This document shows positions 1 through 11,040 of a stretch of DNA of 64,000 bases, one piece after another. Both the position numbers and the translations under genes were made by a program. Below the pieces are notes generated by a model. That model worked only from the letters and a program-made list of their open reading frames with translations. It did no database searches and was not told the DNA's origin. Positions within the stretch are counted from its first letter, which is position 1. Each line of letters opens with the position of its first letter. Source of the stretch: Oryzias latipes (Eukaryota > Chordata > Actinopteri > Beloniformes > Adrianichthyidae); assembly GCF_002234675.1 (NCBI RefSeq), contig NC_019870.2, forward strand, positions 1,818,485 through 1,882,484, read 5' to 3'.

Positions 1-383
1 AAACAATAAACAAAAAAAAAAAACACAGGAACAAGAATATACAAAGTGTTACTTTAGCTACATGGTTGGATAATGAGGGTCTTAGGAAAATTGCTCCTTT
101 CTGAAACCAGCGCCTAGTGGCCTGTGGGGGAACTGCAACAGTTTCAACTTCCCGGGCAAGTAATGGAATGGGTAATAGGGGCTTCATATTGACATGCATA
201 TAAATATTTTATATAGATGACTGTGTGTACACATTTGCTTGTTTTAATGTATGTACATCTTTCTTTCTGTATTATTACCATTAACATTATTCTAAATTTG
301 AAAAACTTTCCTAAATTACAGATCAATAACAGAGACATTTGCAGAAATTCAAACATTTAGAAGAAAAACAATTAATCTCATCC
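1..383. other. Intergenic, no gene seen
   Basis: AT-rich sequence without a convincing reading frame or RNA gene. The short open frames here show no recognisable protein sequence. Confidence 0.6.
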
Positions 384-1066
384 TGTCACACATCCACTAT
401 GTACATTTTGCGGATATTCAACATTTGTTATTTCCGTCTTTTGTGATCCATGCATGATAGTAGCAATTCATAAATATTTTTTGCATTCGACATTTGTAAA
501 TGTGCGCAGATGTCGGTCGAGGGTTTTGGCTGACGGGTCATTACGAGAATTTCGTCTTGAGCTGTTCCAAAGTTTTGGGTCAGTTTAGAATTACACAGTT
601 TATGTGTATTTCCTGTAGTTAATATACAGTTATTACATAAATCTTACACAATTGTGCATGATTTTTATGAGATGCATACACAAATTTGTGTCTTTCCACA
701 AATTTGTGGAAATTTGTGGAAAGTATGTCTAATAGAACTTTCATGCATGAACCACAGATGTATAACCTTTATATCCCATATGCACATATCACATTCAAAT
801 TATGTAATTGACGCTCAAATCACTGATGAATTGCATATAAACAGGGCAATGATCACGCGAAGTTCATGTTCTACGTTAATTTACGTGTTTTTTGCGTAAT
901 TTATTCGTACTTCTTACAAGTTTTCATCATGGTTTTTTCGTGATACATCTGTGAAAACTTCACGTGAAGACCACAACTTTTCAACTTTTTCCACATATAT
1001 TAGTGACTGAGTGACCGATTTTCATTTGTGCGATAAGTGCAAAATATACATAGTGGCTGTGTGACA
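384..1066. mobile_element. Non-autonomous DNA transposon with terminal inverted repeats (copy 1)
   Basis: The left end (tgtcacacatccactatgta) is repeated in inverted form at the right end, where the reverse complement reads tgtcacacagccactatgta, a 20-base match with one difference. The interior is AT-rich and has no transposase frame. A second, diverged copy with the same interior and similar ends lies at about 60936-61523, inside a camk2b intron. The superfamily was not determined because no clear target-site duplication was found. Confidence 0.7.
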
Positions 1067-2514
1067 TGGCCTTAAAGTTATTTTTTACATAATGAGCTTG
1101 TATACAACATTAACACAAGCCAAATTTTGTTATTTCATTTTTGTTCAAGTAAAAAAAAATGTAATAAGAATAACAATTTAAGTTTTTTTAATCACCTGTT
1201 TGACCTTCATAATTGTTAATTTTTCTGCTATATTTAGTCAGAGTTCAGCTTTAACGTTTTTATGGCCCACATACATTTATGCAGCTTTTTGAAATCTTTC
1301 ATTGCCTTTTTATAATTACATTTATTTTCATTACAAAATGAATCCTAACCAAGAAATAGCTCATTTAAAAGCTATTCAAATGTCCCCACAAAGATGAGTG
1401 TCCTCCGTTCATGGTGTGTGTAATGCAAATTGTCCTTACAAGGTCATTAATACCAACACATATCCACACACAAATCTGACTTTCCGTCATCTGTAACTGT
1501 CAGCCGGTCTTTACATTTGACCAAAGAAGACTTAAAGAATCTCAGCCAATCAGCGGCTGCTGGCTGGAAGCGAACTCCCCCCTCATTGGACCCCCCATCA
1601 CAGGTTTGCATGGCGACACATCAGGCTGGTTTTCATCTGTCTCTGATGCTGCGTTCAGGCACTGACGTGCAAAGCCGATTATTTGACAGAAGGGGGGGGG
1701 GGGGGGGGGGTTCTTTTCTGCTCTGATCTATTGATTTTCTGCCTTCAGTTAAGAATTCAGGTTTTTGATTTTATACCTGCATTTCTGCTCCAACATTTCA
1801 TTATTTTTTCTGCTTAATTGAATCTAAAATGGTTTATTTCTCAGAAAGTTTCATGGAAAATCCTTGTTGCACCGTGAGCGTGCACTTTGAGCGTTAACGT
1901 TGAGAACGCACAAGCCTTTTCTGGGTCTAATGACCAAAGTGAAGCTGGAACCAATGACTGAACTGGTCGCTCACATGTGCAGGACCAGCAGTGAACCTCT
2001 AGTGCACGTGCTGCAGCCGTGCATGCTCACGGCAGCACATGGCAACAGCAGCTAAATATAGAGCCAGCAGCCCAGCTTTGCAGCGGGATTGCGTGCAAAC
2101 GCCACTGCTGCCCTGCAAACATGGCTCCCTCCGACGCTCTTTCCACCTCCTGCTGCAGCTCTGATGGAGACTCCCTTCAAATGCTCGTCCAGAGTCCTCC
2201 TCCTCCGCTGCAGGACTCAGCGTGGAGCTGAGGGTCAGGCACTTGGGGGGGGGTCCTGGTGCTGCTGAGGCATTACTGCACTCACAGGCTGCATTAGCGC
2301 CACTTTCGACATGCATGCTTGCATACATTATTGCTGTCAGGGAACAGGGGTGGGTTTTGGAAGAAGACAGATTTGCATTCTTCTATTTAGTTTTTCTGCC
2401 TTTTTTTATTAATTGAATTATTGTATTTATTATCTTTTATTTATTAACTTTATTCCCAGAGGTCTGTTAATTATGTTTACGCCGTATTTAGCCAAAATCT
2501 AAAAACATGTGTTG
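1067..2514. other. Intergenic, no gene seen; poly(G) tract
   Basis: No supported gene. A run of 19 G lies at 1692-1710. The short open frames around 1999-2416 run over one another on both strands and resemble no family I know. Confidence 0.55.
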
Positions 2515-2815
2515 TTGGGGCGGAGCAACCCCACCCCTCCTCCTTTCTGTTGCTGAGAGCTCTCTGTTTACATGGTTTTATAGCCTCTCACAACTCCAAG
2601 CTAACATTAGCGGTTGAACAAAAATAGTGAGCAACATTGGAGCTATCTGGCCGTACGGTTTAGATCCAGATTCCAGATCAGACGAGAACAAAGACGTTCA
2701 TGGATGTAGTCGTGTGGGGGGGGGGGTTGACTGTGGCTCCGCCCGGCGTAGTTTCGACGTCACAAATACGAACTTTTTCAAGCAGCATTTTTCTTCTGCT
2801 CCTGATTGGTTAGAA
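2515..2815 (-). repeat. Dispersed repeat, family A, inverted copy
   Basis: Reverse-complemented, this stretch matches 31640-31810: a shared core around 'gagctggaatctggat', then 'atgttgctgcc', then 'aagctaacgttag'. Related copies lie near 31510-31990, 58045-58205 and 60770-61735. It looks like a non-coding transposon fragment; its class is unknown. A run of about 11 G interrupts it near 2716. Confidence 0.55.
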
Positions 2816-5811
2816 TAAACAGTCAGAAATGCAGTTATATGGTTTATTTCCTTCATAAATGTCCTCCATCTTCAGAAAACAAGAACATTTTCATCAGAGC
2901 GTCTTTCAGCCCATCAAATTGTTTTCATAATTAAAATTCATTTTTTAAGCTCCTTTCATTGTTTTCAGGTGTTTTAGTCGCATCGATTAAACGTCGTATT
3001 TGGACAGAAAAGTATGATCTTTAGATTCAATTCTCATTTGCCTCCTTTGGTTTGACAAAGGATTTTTCAGCTTTTTAACTTTTATTTGTGTTAAATTTCC
3101 AGTTCTGTCTCATGCATTAATCAGCTTATTCACCGCTTGCTTTTGTGTTTCATCTTTTCTTTTTAGCAGTTCTGTTTTTCATTGTTTTGCCATTTATTAA
3201 TCTTCTTTCAGTTTACAATCACGTCTGCTTATTGATCGGCGTCATTGTGAATTTTTAAAGAGTTTTCATTTAATGACATTTGAAAGTAATTTTTCTATTT
3301 TTCCTCTTTTCTGGGGCTCCTTGACACTACAAATGGAAGCCTTACACTTTGACACAATCAGCAGAAAATAATGAAAAGATTTTTCTGAGAAAGAAAAACA
3401 ATCAAAAATCTAGAAATTTAGGTTGAAAACAGTTCATTCAATAAAGATTAAATCCTAGAATGTCGCAAAAACATACAGAAAACTAACCTTTTATCCTAAA
3501 TTGTTTTTTCTATTGGGATTTTAGCATCAAAGCTCTTATCAATGACGTTCTCTGTCGATGTTCTGATCCGGTTCTGACAGGACGATCCAAACTGTTTTCT
3601 GTTGTTTTTAAGTCTGCATGAGCTGCTCCATCACAACTTTCATGTTCTACAGTTTTGCTCAGAGCTTTAGGGCCGCATGCCCTTTGACCCTGAAAGGCCG
3701 GCATCGAACCTTCACACCTGATTCCAGTTGGTTCCTCACCTGCGTGGCATTTTTCCCGCTCTTTTGACCACAGATCTTAAATCTGTTTTAGATTTATGCT
3801 CAGAAATCTTCAGGTCAAACTGCTGACCGAGCACTTTGGCAGATTGGAGAAGTTCTGCTGAAACACAAGCCGTCTCCGGGTGCACAGGTGATACCCGTCT
3901 GCACGCGGCGGCTCGTGTTTCCACGGGAGGATCCGGTGGACGCGGCGTGGAGCACAGCTCAGCAGCCATGCAGCTGAGTGGCTCTTTGTCCGCCTGCAGC
4001 GCAGGCGTCCTCGTGCCGCAGCTGACTCTTCCAGCAGGAATGCCGCGTCTGCGGAGGCCTCCCGCATTAAAATAGCCGGCGTGCCCCATCAGCACTCCCC
4101 TGCGTGCCAAATTTACCCCGAGAAGTCAGAACGCGGGAGTCGGATTACACCCCTCCCCCCTCGAACGAACCAGACGCCGTAGAAAGCTGAGGCCCTTCAG
4201 GAAGAACCCGCTCTTCCTAAGACCAGTTTTTCCGTCACAAACGCACCTCTACAGGAAAATAAGGAAGGATTTCCCGTTTCGGACACAGCAAAGCTTAAAG
4301 AAAAAACCAATTTTCAGCAAATTTAACCTTAAACCATGAGATGAAACAACAGAACTAAGAGACGCAAATGTCGCGGTATCAAGCTGTAATATACACATAT
4401 CACAAAGGATGGAGAAAATTGCAACACATGGTTACCTTAAATGTGCTAAAACTGTCGTATGGCAGCTTGAAGTATTTAACGCATCAAATAAATCCAATCC
4501 AATCGGATGGACTCCTTTTATGTTAGATGTTGACCTCCTAGGGTCATTTGGAGTTTATTTTTAGTGATGCCGACTCTTATTTATATTAAACTGTTTTGCT
4601 ATTTATTAATGTACCGCGAGTTATATCGAGTTTTCCTCATATCGTGCAGCTCTACTCGACAGGCTTCAGGCGTTCGCCAACATCCGAACACTTCAAAACT
4701 CCCACAAAAAAAAAATCCTTGTATTAAAAAAATCTTCACTTTTGTCTCCAAAAGCCAATTTTGGAATCCAACCGACCCAGAATACAACTACTGCTTGTTC
4801 CTTAGACACACGGAGGCGGGGCCTAAAAGATCCTCTGAAACAGATTAATCATTTATCGCATAAACATAAAAATGCTAACATAAAAACACTGTTAGCAAAA
4901 CTCCAGCGGAATTCAGAATCTGCTGATCAACATAGATCGCCTAAACATGTTATTTACACCGTGTTATTTCGGTGTCGCTGGCAACATCTCTGATGTTAAA
5001 GGGCTAACTTTGGAGGACGTCACCGAAAGTCTGCGACAAAACTTGGAAAAAATACAAGCACTACGCTACGTCGCACGATCCAGGCCGAGGAACCTTCAGC
5101 GAAACCGAAGAACAACCCCTTCAGTCCAGCTGACACGTCACCAACCACCGAGAGCAGAAAACGTCGACCTTTCTCCGAAAAACAACAGCAGAGATTCAAC
5201 ATGGAGGACGAGACCCCGGACCTCAGGGACCCATTGGAGCTTCAGGTAGAGGAGAAGATCAGGAAAGAAGCAGAAAATGTCCTTTAAGAAAGTAACTTTG
5301 TTTTATTTGCAGTCTTAGATCTTCTTTAGACAATAACAATTTATAAGTATTTGAAAATATCTTTTGCTGGTCTGATAATACTTTTTTTTATAATTAGAAC
5401 TTTGTTTTAATATAGTTCTCTTTTGGAAAACAAACAAACAATTAAAAAAAAATCCATGAACGAGTTTCTGTCCCAGATCTGACAGTGTGTTAGTCTGGTT
5501 CTGTCCGGCGCTTTGAAGCCGATTGGAAAAACTCAGGAGGCGGCGTTCTTCGGCCGACTGACCGCCGTTTGGACCCTTGGAGCTGTTTTAGTCCCTCATG
5601 TGCCGTCCTCTTGGTAAGACGGGGGTCTGGTCCCCCACCGCAGCGGCGCCGGATTCTCCAGAAACCGGCCAGAATCCCTCTCTGCTGATCTGAACTGGGT
5701 CCGGTCTTCCTGTTTGGGCTTACAGCTAATCCTCAGACATTTGGGGTAATCTTTTCTGATGAATGGCCTGCAGATGCTGCACTGACAGCTCAGGGCTGCT
5801 GATCCCAGCGT
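2816..5811. other. Downstream flank of purb, no supported gene
   Basis: This could hold a long purb 3' UTR, because PURB transcripts in other vertebrates have long 3' UTRs, but no end can be fixed; one AATAAA on the minus strand lies at 5302-5307. A more CpG-rich patch sits at 3830-4110. At 4958-5003 there is a short end fragment (gtgttattt ... gatgttaaagggctaa) of the element family also seen at 52425-52643 and 58424-58637. An unexplained open frame follows at 5004-5287. Confidence 0.5.
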
Positions 5812-5825
5812 CCACTAGGGGGCAG
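5812..5825 (+). promoter_or_regulatory. CTCF-like binding site
   Basis: CCACTAGGGGGCAG matches the core CTCF consensus CCASYAGRKGGCRS at every position. It lies about 340 bp beyond the purb stop codon. This is a sequence match only; occupancy cannot be judged from DNA alone. Confidence 0.55.
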
Positions 5826-6167
5826 CACTCCTCCCGCTGAGCTGCTGCAGAGACCCTGCCTGCAAAACTACCTGGATGCTCAAAGTGAGCCGGAAACCCC
5901 GAAACTCTCCTCCTTTACGTCTTTACTTTTTTTTCTTGAGAAAAATAAATCATGACTCTTTTTTTTTGACACACGTCATGTTAACACGTTTCACTTTCAG
6001 GGATTCACACAACCACTCCAACCCTAAAACACCGATAATTCCCTGCACACTTACTGTTTACGCCACAATACTGTAGAAGGCTATTACAGCACGAATCGTC
6101 ATGCACGGTTTCTGTCATGGAGCGGCGCGCGCGCCCGCCCGCCCGTCCGTCCGTCCTCCCGCGCGCC

Positions 6168-7055
6168 TCATTCGTCGTCCGGGTCGTCGCCCTCGGACTC
6201 GTCCCTCCTCTCGTACATCTTGTCCCGCTGGCGCTCCTGGATCTCCTTCATCTCCTCGGCGTACCTGCAGAAGGCGCCTCCGAACTTGCTCCAGGCTTTG
6301 AGGGGGATGGTGATGGAGTTCCTGTAGCTCGGCTTCACCTCGCTCACCCGCAGGAACACGCCGTATTTGTTGGAGCCCACGTCGAAGAAGAAGCGCTTGG
6401 AGTCCACCGTGATGGAGGTGCCCTCCGGCAGCTCCGCGGGCCCCCCCGCCGCGGAGCCCCCCGTCAGCTCGTCGTCGTCCCCCCCGTAGTCGTCTATGAG
6501 CTTCGCCAGGGCGTCCCGGAACTCTATCAAGCCCTGCGCCGGGAGGGCGATGGTCTGGCCGGAGACCATGCCGCCCATCGGGCCCCCGACCCCGAAGCCC
6601 GGTCCGCGGTTGGCCGTCTGCCGGATCCGCAGGAACCTCCCCCGCTGGTTCTCCTTCAAGTCCAGGTAGTACTTGCGGTTCTCCCGGACCAGAAACTCGC
6701 TCTTCAGAGCCCGCCGGGGCCCGCCGTCCTCCCCCGCGGTGGCCTGGGCTATCTGCTCCGGGCTGCTAGGCCCCAACTGGGCGTAGTGCTCGATAAAATC
6801 CCCGAGGTAGTCCCGGAACTCCGCCGCGACTGACAGCGAGAGGGTCAAGCGACTTTTGGAGCCCCCGGCCCCGACCTCGGCGATCTTGATGAACCTGCCT
6901 TTGCTGTTCTGCTTCACGTCCAGGTAGAACCGCTTGTTCTGGATGTCGAGGCGCTTGGACGCCAGTTCCTGCGTCTCCTGGTCCCGCTGGAGGTGCTGGA
7001 AGCCGCCGCCGCCGCTGCTTCCTCCGCGCTCACTCCCGCTGTCGCCATCCGCCAT
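6168..7055 (-). CDS. purb: Transcriptional activator protein Pur-beta, single coding exon
   Basis: Encodes 295 residues, close to the mammalian protein. Pur-beta binds purine-rich single-stranded DNA and RNA in the nucleus and cytoplasm and represses, among others, smooth-muscle actin genes. A Gly-rich N-terminus is followed by three PUR repeats at about residues 30-92 ([20 protein letters not shown]), 114-190 ([20 protein letters not shown]) and 208-268 ([20 protein letters not shown]). The C-terminus is acidic ([10 protein letters not shown]). The coding sequence lacks introns, as is usual for PURB. I chose the ATG giving [12 protein letters not shown] because it matches the vertebrate N-terminus. 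An in-frame ATG five codons upstream (MVELK, 7070) is possible, and the frame stays open to 7265, which is 5' UTR. The pura and purg paralogues are less likely given this N-terminus. Confidence 0.96.
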   Translation of the reverse strand: MADGDSGSERGGSSGGGGFQHLQRDQETQELASKRLDIQNKRFYLDVKQNSKGRFIKIAEVGAGGSKSRLTLSLSVAAEFRDYLGDFIEHYAQLGPSSPEQIAQATAGEDGGPRRALKSEFLVRENRKYYLDLKENQRGRFLRIRQTANRGPGFGVGGPMGGMVSGQTIALPAQGLIEFRDALAKLIDDYGGDDDELTGGSAAGGPAELPEGTSITVDSKRFFFDVGSNKYGVFLRVSEVKPSYRNSITIPLKAWSKFGGAFCRYAEEMKEIQERQRDKMYERRDESEGDDPDDE

Positions 7056-7150
7056 CTTCAGCTCCACCATTCGGCTTGTGCCCCCCTCTCCCTGCCCGCC
7101 CGACCAGCTCTCACTCACGCGGAGACGGGTGCCCTTCAGGGAGCCCTGTG

Positions 7151-7260
7151 ATTGGTCAGCGCGGTTGGCCTTTCCGCAGCTCCACACAGTGACGGCCTTC
7201 TCATTGGCCCTCGGGCTTTTCCAGCCACGCCCATAGATAAAATCTCTCTTCATCCATTGG
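7151..7260 (-). promoter_or_regulatory. purb proximal promoter with three CCAAT boxes
   Basis: On the purb coding strand CCAAT occurs three times (plus-strand ATTGG at 7151-7155, 7203-7207 and 7256-7260), spaced 52 and 53 bp apart and all in the gene's direction. Such arrays are typical NF-Y targets in CpG-rich promoters. The start of transcription was not located. Confidence 0.6.
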
Positions 7261-7265
7261 CTCAC

Positions 7266-9182
7266 ACCCAGATTCGTTGCGTATTTTCAATCCAATTTCT
7301 TATTTAACCTTACTCTTGTTACATAAAATTTTAAATAGTTTTATTTTTTATTTGTAGTTTATTGAAATATTTAGTTTCAAACAGTGGTTTATCAATAGTT
7401 ACTCATTTTAAAGTAACTTGTATTGTTCGGTAAAAAAAAACATAAAAAAAACTTGTAACATTAAAAATGGAATAAAATTGGTCACACATATTAATACTTT
7501 AAAAATGTCGAAACACATTTTGAGCGTTTAAATGTACTTTGTTGTTGCAGTACCTCGCTGAGTCGACAGATGGCAGTTTAGCTCCCATGACGAATAATCC
7601 AAGATTTCTTCGGTTCCTCTCAGCTCCACAGGGGGGCAGCAGAGCTGCGTCAGATCTGACCAGGTTTGGATATAAACTGTTTTAAAAGTAAATATAAAGA
7701 GAAAATGCTCTAAACAGGAAAGGTTAAGTAATCCAAGTATAAAGACTACTAACATGTAATTCGTGTAATAGGTTTTGATGTAGGTTATGGTGTATTTGTG
7801 GTCAATGACATGAATGAATAATGGACAGAAAAGAAAATAGTGATACACATGGATTCATTTGTATAAAACCTAGGAGTGGGAATAAATAAATTTTTTCTTT
7901 CTCCCACTCCCCTTTTTAAACTGTTGTTTATTTAAAAAAAGTGTATCAATAAAATAACTGCATTTATAATAAAGTACATTATGTGTACATACATGTCTGT
8001 GCTTATCTATAGATGATACATGTATCATTTAAATTTGTCTGTTATCATTTTTACGTGCTTGAAATAAATAAAATTCTCAGTTTTTGTGAAATAAATTCAA
8101 ATTTACTCTAATTCTTCGTTCCAGATTATGAATGCTGATCTTGTTAGAACTTTAATACCATTTTGAATTTAAGTAATTGATGATTGAGTCATAATTGATA
8201 TCAAGACAGGATTTTTTTGTCAGTATAATAATAGTTTTTCCACCGGAGACTCTGATCGACCGTTGAATGTAAAGGTTTCAGCACACGGAGCTCCACTCCA
8301 GTCAAAGCTGTGATAATCTTTGGGGAAAGTGGAACGCACATTTTATCTCATAATGCTAGCAGATGTAGAGTTTGATGTATTTCCAAACATACTTTCTGTA
8401 CTTTTTCTATCATTAAGCATTTAAAACCTTTTTTATATTTTGGCTAACGGCAACAGGAAGTAGTTACAATGATAGAAAATACCTTTTTGGTTTTGTGTTA
8501 ACGTTTGCAGCAGCAGGATGATCTTCAGGGCGTCTTGTTTTACACAAAAAACAACTTCATGCTTAGAAAACACAATAGAAAAATAAACAAAAAATAATGG
8601 TTTCTATTTTGCGTAACAGTCACATAAATATAAGGAAGTTTAGGATGAAGTAAAACTGCAGCTCCTTCTGACAGAAAAAAAAGCAAAATGTTGACGCCCT
8701 GAGTTTAAATGTTTATTATTTTTTTATTTATTCCCAAAAGTATTTGAAATGACATCTTTAATACACCATAAACAAATGTCCCAGCCTGCAGAATTCTGAT
8801 CTTTTTTCTTTCATTTTAAGTTAATTTTTACACAAATAGAAAAGAGGAAAATGGCCCAAAGCAGCTGAAGATGCTGCAGAACAAAGAAAAACATGTTTGG
8901 AAAGAGCTTTGAGGAAAACGGAACGGAGACTTTTGCCTCCAAAGCCGTTTAAATGTCACCTTCATCACATCGTCACGGATCGTTTCTGCTTATTGTTGGG
9001 GATGGAAATGAAGGAAAACTGCAACATCTGTCTGAGCAGAAAAGCTTCAGCTGGTAACTTCAGAGTAATGCACGCAGACGAGTACTCGAGTAAACCAAAG
9101 TAATCCTCTGAGCTTCTTATTTCATGACAGACGTCAGATTTTTGGCGGTATTGCACTCCATCCCGTTTGGCCCAAAGGCGGC
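7266..9182. other. Intergenic between purb promoter and the homeobox gene's 3' end
   Basis: AT-rich with no supported coding frame. It includes the presumed 3' UTR of the Vent-type gene: minus-strand AATAAA signals occur at 8712-8717 and just beyond, about 470 bp after the stop codon. Confidence 0.5.
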
Positions 9183-10887
9183 TCAGTAGTACGGGGGGTA
9201 AGTGGGATACGACCCCCACAGGGGAGCGGAAGCGGGGGGCAGCAGGACCCCGGGGAGGCCGTTTAGCTGGTAGAAGGAGTCCAGGGACAGAGCGGAGGTG
9301 CTGGTCAGCGGGCAGCCGTAGTGCAGGCTGGTAGGGGGGCTGTAGGGGGCGGCGTCCGCCGGGGGGAGTCTGGCGTAGGGCCCGGGCCTGTAGGCTTGCA
9401 GCTCGGGGCGGTGCAGGAACTGCGAGGCGGCGCTGGCCTGGCAGGCGTGCGCCAGGGCGTCCTGAACCGAGCGCTTCAGCTTCATCCGCCGGTTCTGGAA
9501 CCAGTTTCTGATCTGAGAGGAGAAAAGACGGACAGAAATTCTTCCAAGCATCTCCACAGGAAACCATGGCAGCTCCATCAGCTGTGAGGTCACAGCTTAC
9601 CTGTTTGTCTGAGAGGCGGAGCTTCCTGCAGAGCTCCGCCTTGTCCTGCGTTCCCAGGTAGGCGTTCTTCTTGAAGGCCCGCTCCAGGACGTCGATCTGC
9701 TCCGCGGTGAAGGCCGTGCGGGGCCTCCGGCCAGCGGGCGGCGACGCCGGCAGGGAGGGGGCAGGTTTGGCGTGGGCCGAAGGGGAACGGGAGCGGCTCC
9801 CTTCGCTCTCGTAGCCGGACGTCTCCTCCTCGGCGCTGAGATCCGCTTCAGGGCCTGAAAGCAGCAGAAACGTGTGAAACCCGCAGCTCAAAGCGACACA
9901 AACGGATCCTTCAGGACGGAAACAAACAGACGAGAGGAAGAAGAATCTGAGCATCGACTTCAGGAAAACCAGAAACGTTATTCTACATTTTATCTACAAA
10001 TATACCTTCAAATTCTGGCAGTTAAAAGAACATAAATAATCAGAAAAAGACATTTTTGAAAGAAATGACAAGAAATTAAATAAAAGCAACATTTACTGGA
10101 TAAAAATAGGAATTATGAGAAGCATTAAAGGATTTTTGTTTAACCCTGGAGAACACACAGGGTCAAATTAGGCCACTTTAGTTTTTTGAGTTTAAAAACA
10201 AACCAAAATCCATTTTTATCCATTTAATAATTTTTTGGCTGCCACTAAAAATGAATGAACCAATTAAAAAAGTCAAATTAATTTTAAAAGCCCAAAAGAG
10301 ACTCGTTCTTGTGTTTCCAGTTTGATTAACTTTTACTTTATTTATATTGCTCAATATTCCAACTATAGCCGTCTCAATTAGCTTCAACCAGTAGAGTTTA
10401 GGAGTAAAACAGTAAAATCTTGATTTTAGAAAAGTTTAGAAAAGTTCCTTCAACTTTATTTCAGTTTAAGCTCCAGGTCACTTCAGGACGCTCCACGAGG
10501 AACGTCCAGCAGAACCTGAACTCATTCTGGAAGCAGTTTTAGGCGTGAGCCTCACTGAGCAGCAGAACCACAGCAGAACCACAGCAGAACCACAGCAGAA
10601 CCACAGCAGAACCACAGCAGAACCAGCAGCAGAACCACAGCAGAACCAGCAGCAGAACCACAGCAGAACCAGCTTCTGGCAGGATCTCTGCTTGTCGTCT
10701 TACCTGGCGGGCTCTTCTGCTCCTGTCCAGGTGAACTCCTCGGCTCCAGTCTGCGGTAGAAACCCGGCAGACTCTCTGCGTGCGTCCCGCAGGTCGCTGG
10801 TCTGTGGTCGGACCCGGGGGGCGGCGGCGGCGGCGTGGCGGGTCGGCTGCTCTGAGCCATCCACTCAATGGAGAAGTGTCTCCTCAT
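9183..10887 (-). CDS. ved: Vent/Vox/Ved-family ventralising homeobox protein (probably ved)
   Basis: Three coding exons (complement 10704-10887, 9601-9854, 9512-9183) join in frame to 255 residues. Vent-class proteins are BMP-induced nuclear repressors that hold back dorsal organiser genes in the early embryo. The N-terminus MRRHFSIEWMAQSS is the conserved Vent-family start. A Ser/Glu-rich stretch (SGYESEGSRSRS) follows. The homeodomain covers about residues 103-162 (RRPRTAFTAEQIDVLE to KLKRSVQD) with W48, F49, Q50 and N51. Position 47 is Asn, where Vox/Vent proteins usually have Thr. The C-terminus is Pro/Tyr-rich and ends in YPTYPPYY. Exon 2 ends inside the homeodomain after KQ. Intron 1 holds an 11-bp minisatellite. 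Family assignment is firm. The choice of ved over vox or vent is tentative and rests on IRNWFQNRRMK and the N-terminus. Confidence 0.88.
10558..10672. repeat. 11-bp minisatellite in intron 1 of the Vent-type gene
   Basis: About ten copies of acagcagaacc, some shortened to agcagaacc. Because the unit lacks stop codons, it creates spurious open frames on both strands. It sits 32 bp inside intron 1, next to the exon 1 donor at 10702-10703. Confidence 0.9.
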
Positions 10888-10960
10888 GGCTGGACTCCTC
10901 TGGTTCAGCTCGGACCGACACTCTATAGGTATGTGGCCGACCCCCCCCCAGCCTGTCTGC

Positions 10961-10967
10961 ATTTAAA
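10961..10967 (-). promoter_or_regulatory. TATA-like box of the Vent-type gene
   Basis: TTTAAAT on the gene strand lies about 75 bp before the start codon, between two C/G-rich runs. A start of transcription near 10935 would follow. The match is weak, but the position is plausible. Confidence 0.35.
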
Positions 10968-11040
10968 CCTGCCCCCCCCCCCGAAGATCAAAGCTCACAT
11001 CCTTCCTCCCTCCTTTAGTTTTCACAACTGGAGTAATTAA

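Noticed and set aside
3736-4110. Overlapping open frames on both strands
   Set aside because: They reflect CpG-rich composition; the frames overlap one another and show no known domain.
6117-6833. 238-residue plus-strand frame
   Set aside because: It is the antisense shadow of purb, whose high GC content keeps other frames open.
7626-7640. CTCF-like CCACAGGGGGGCAG
   Set aside because: Two mismatches to the core consensus at informative positions; the same holds for a similar site near 42957.
10545-10962. Gln/Asn/Thr-rich and Cys/Val-rich open frames on both strands
   Set aside because: They are produced by the 11-bp minisatellite; only the N-terminal part (10704-10887, minus) is real exon 1 of the Vent-type gene.
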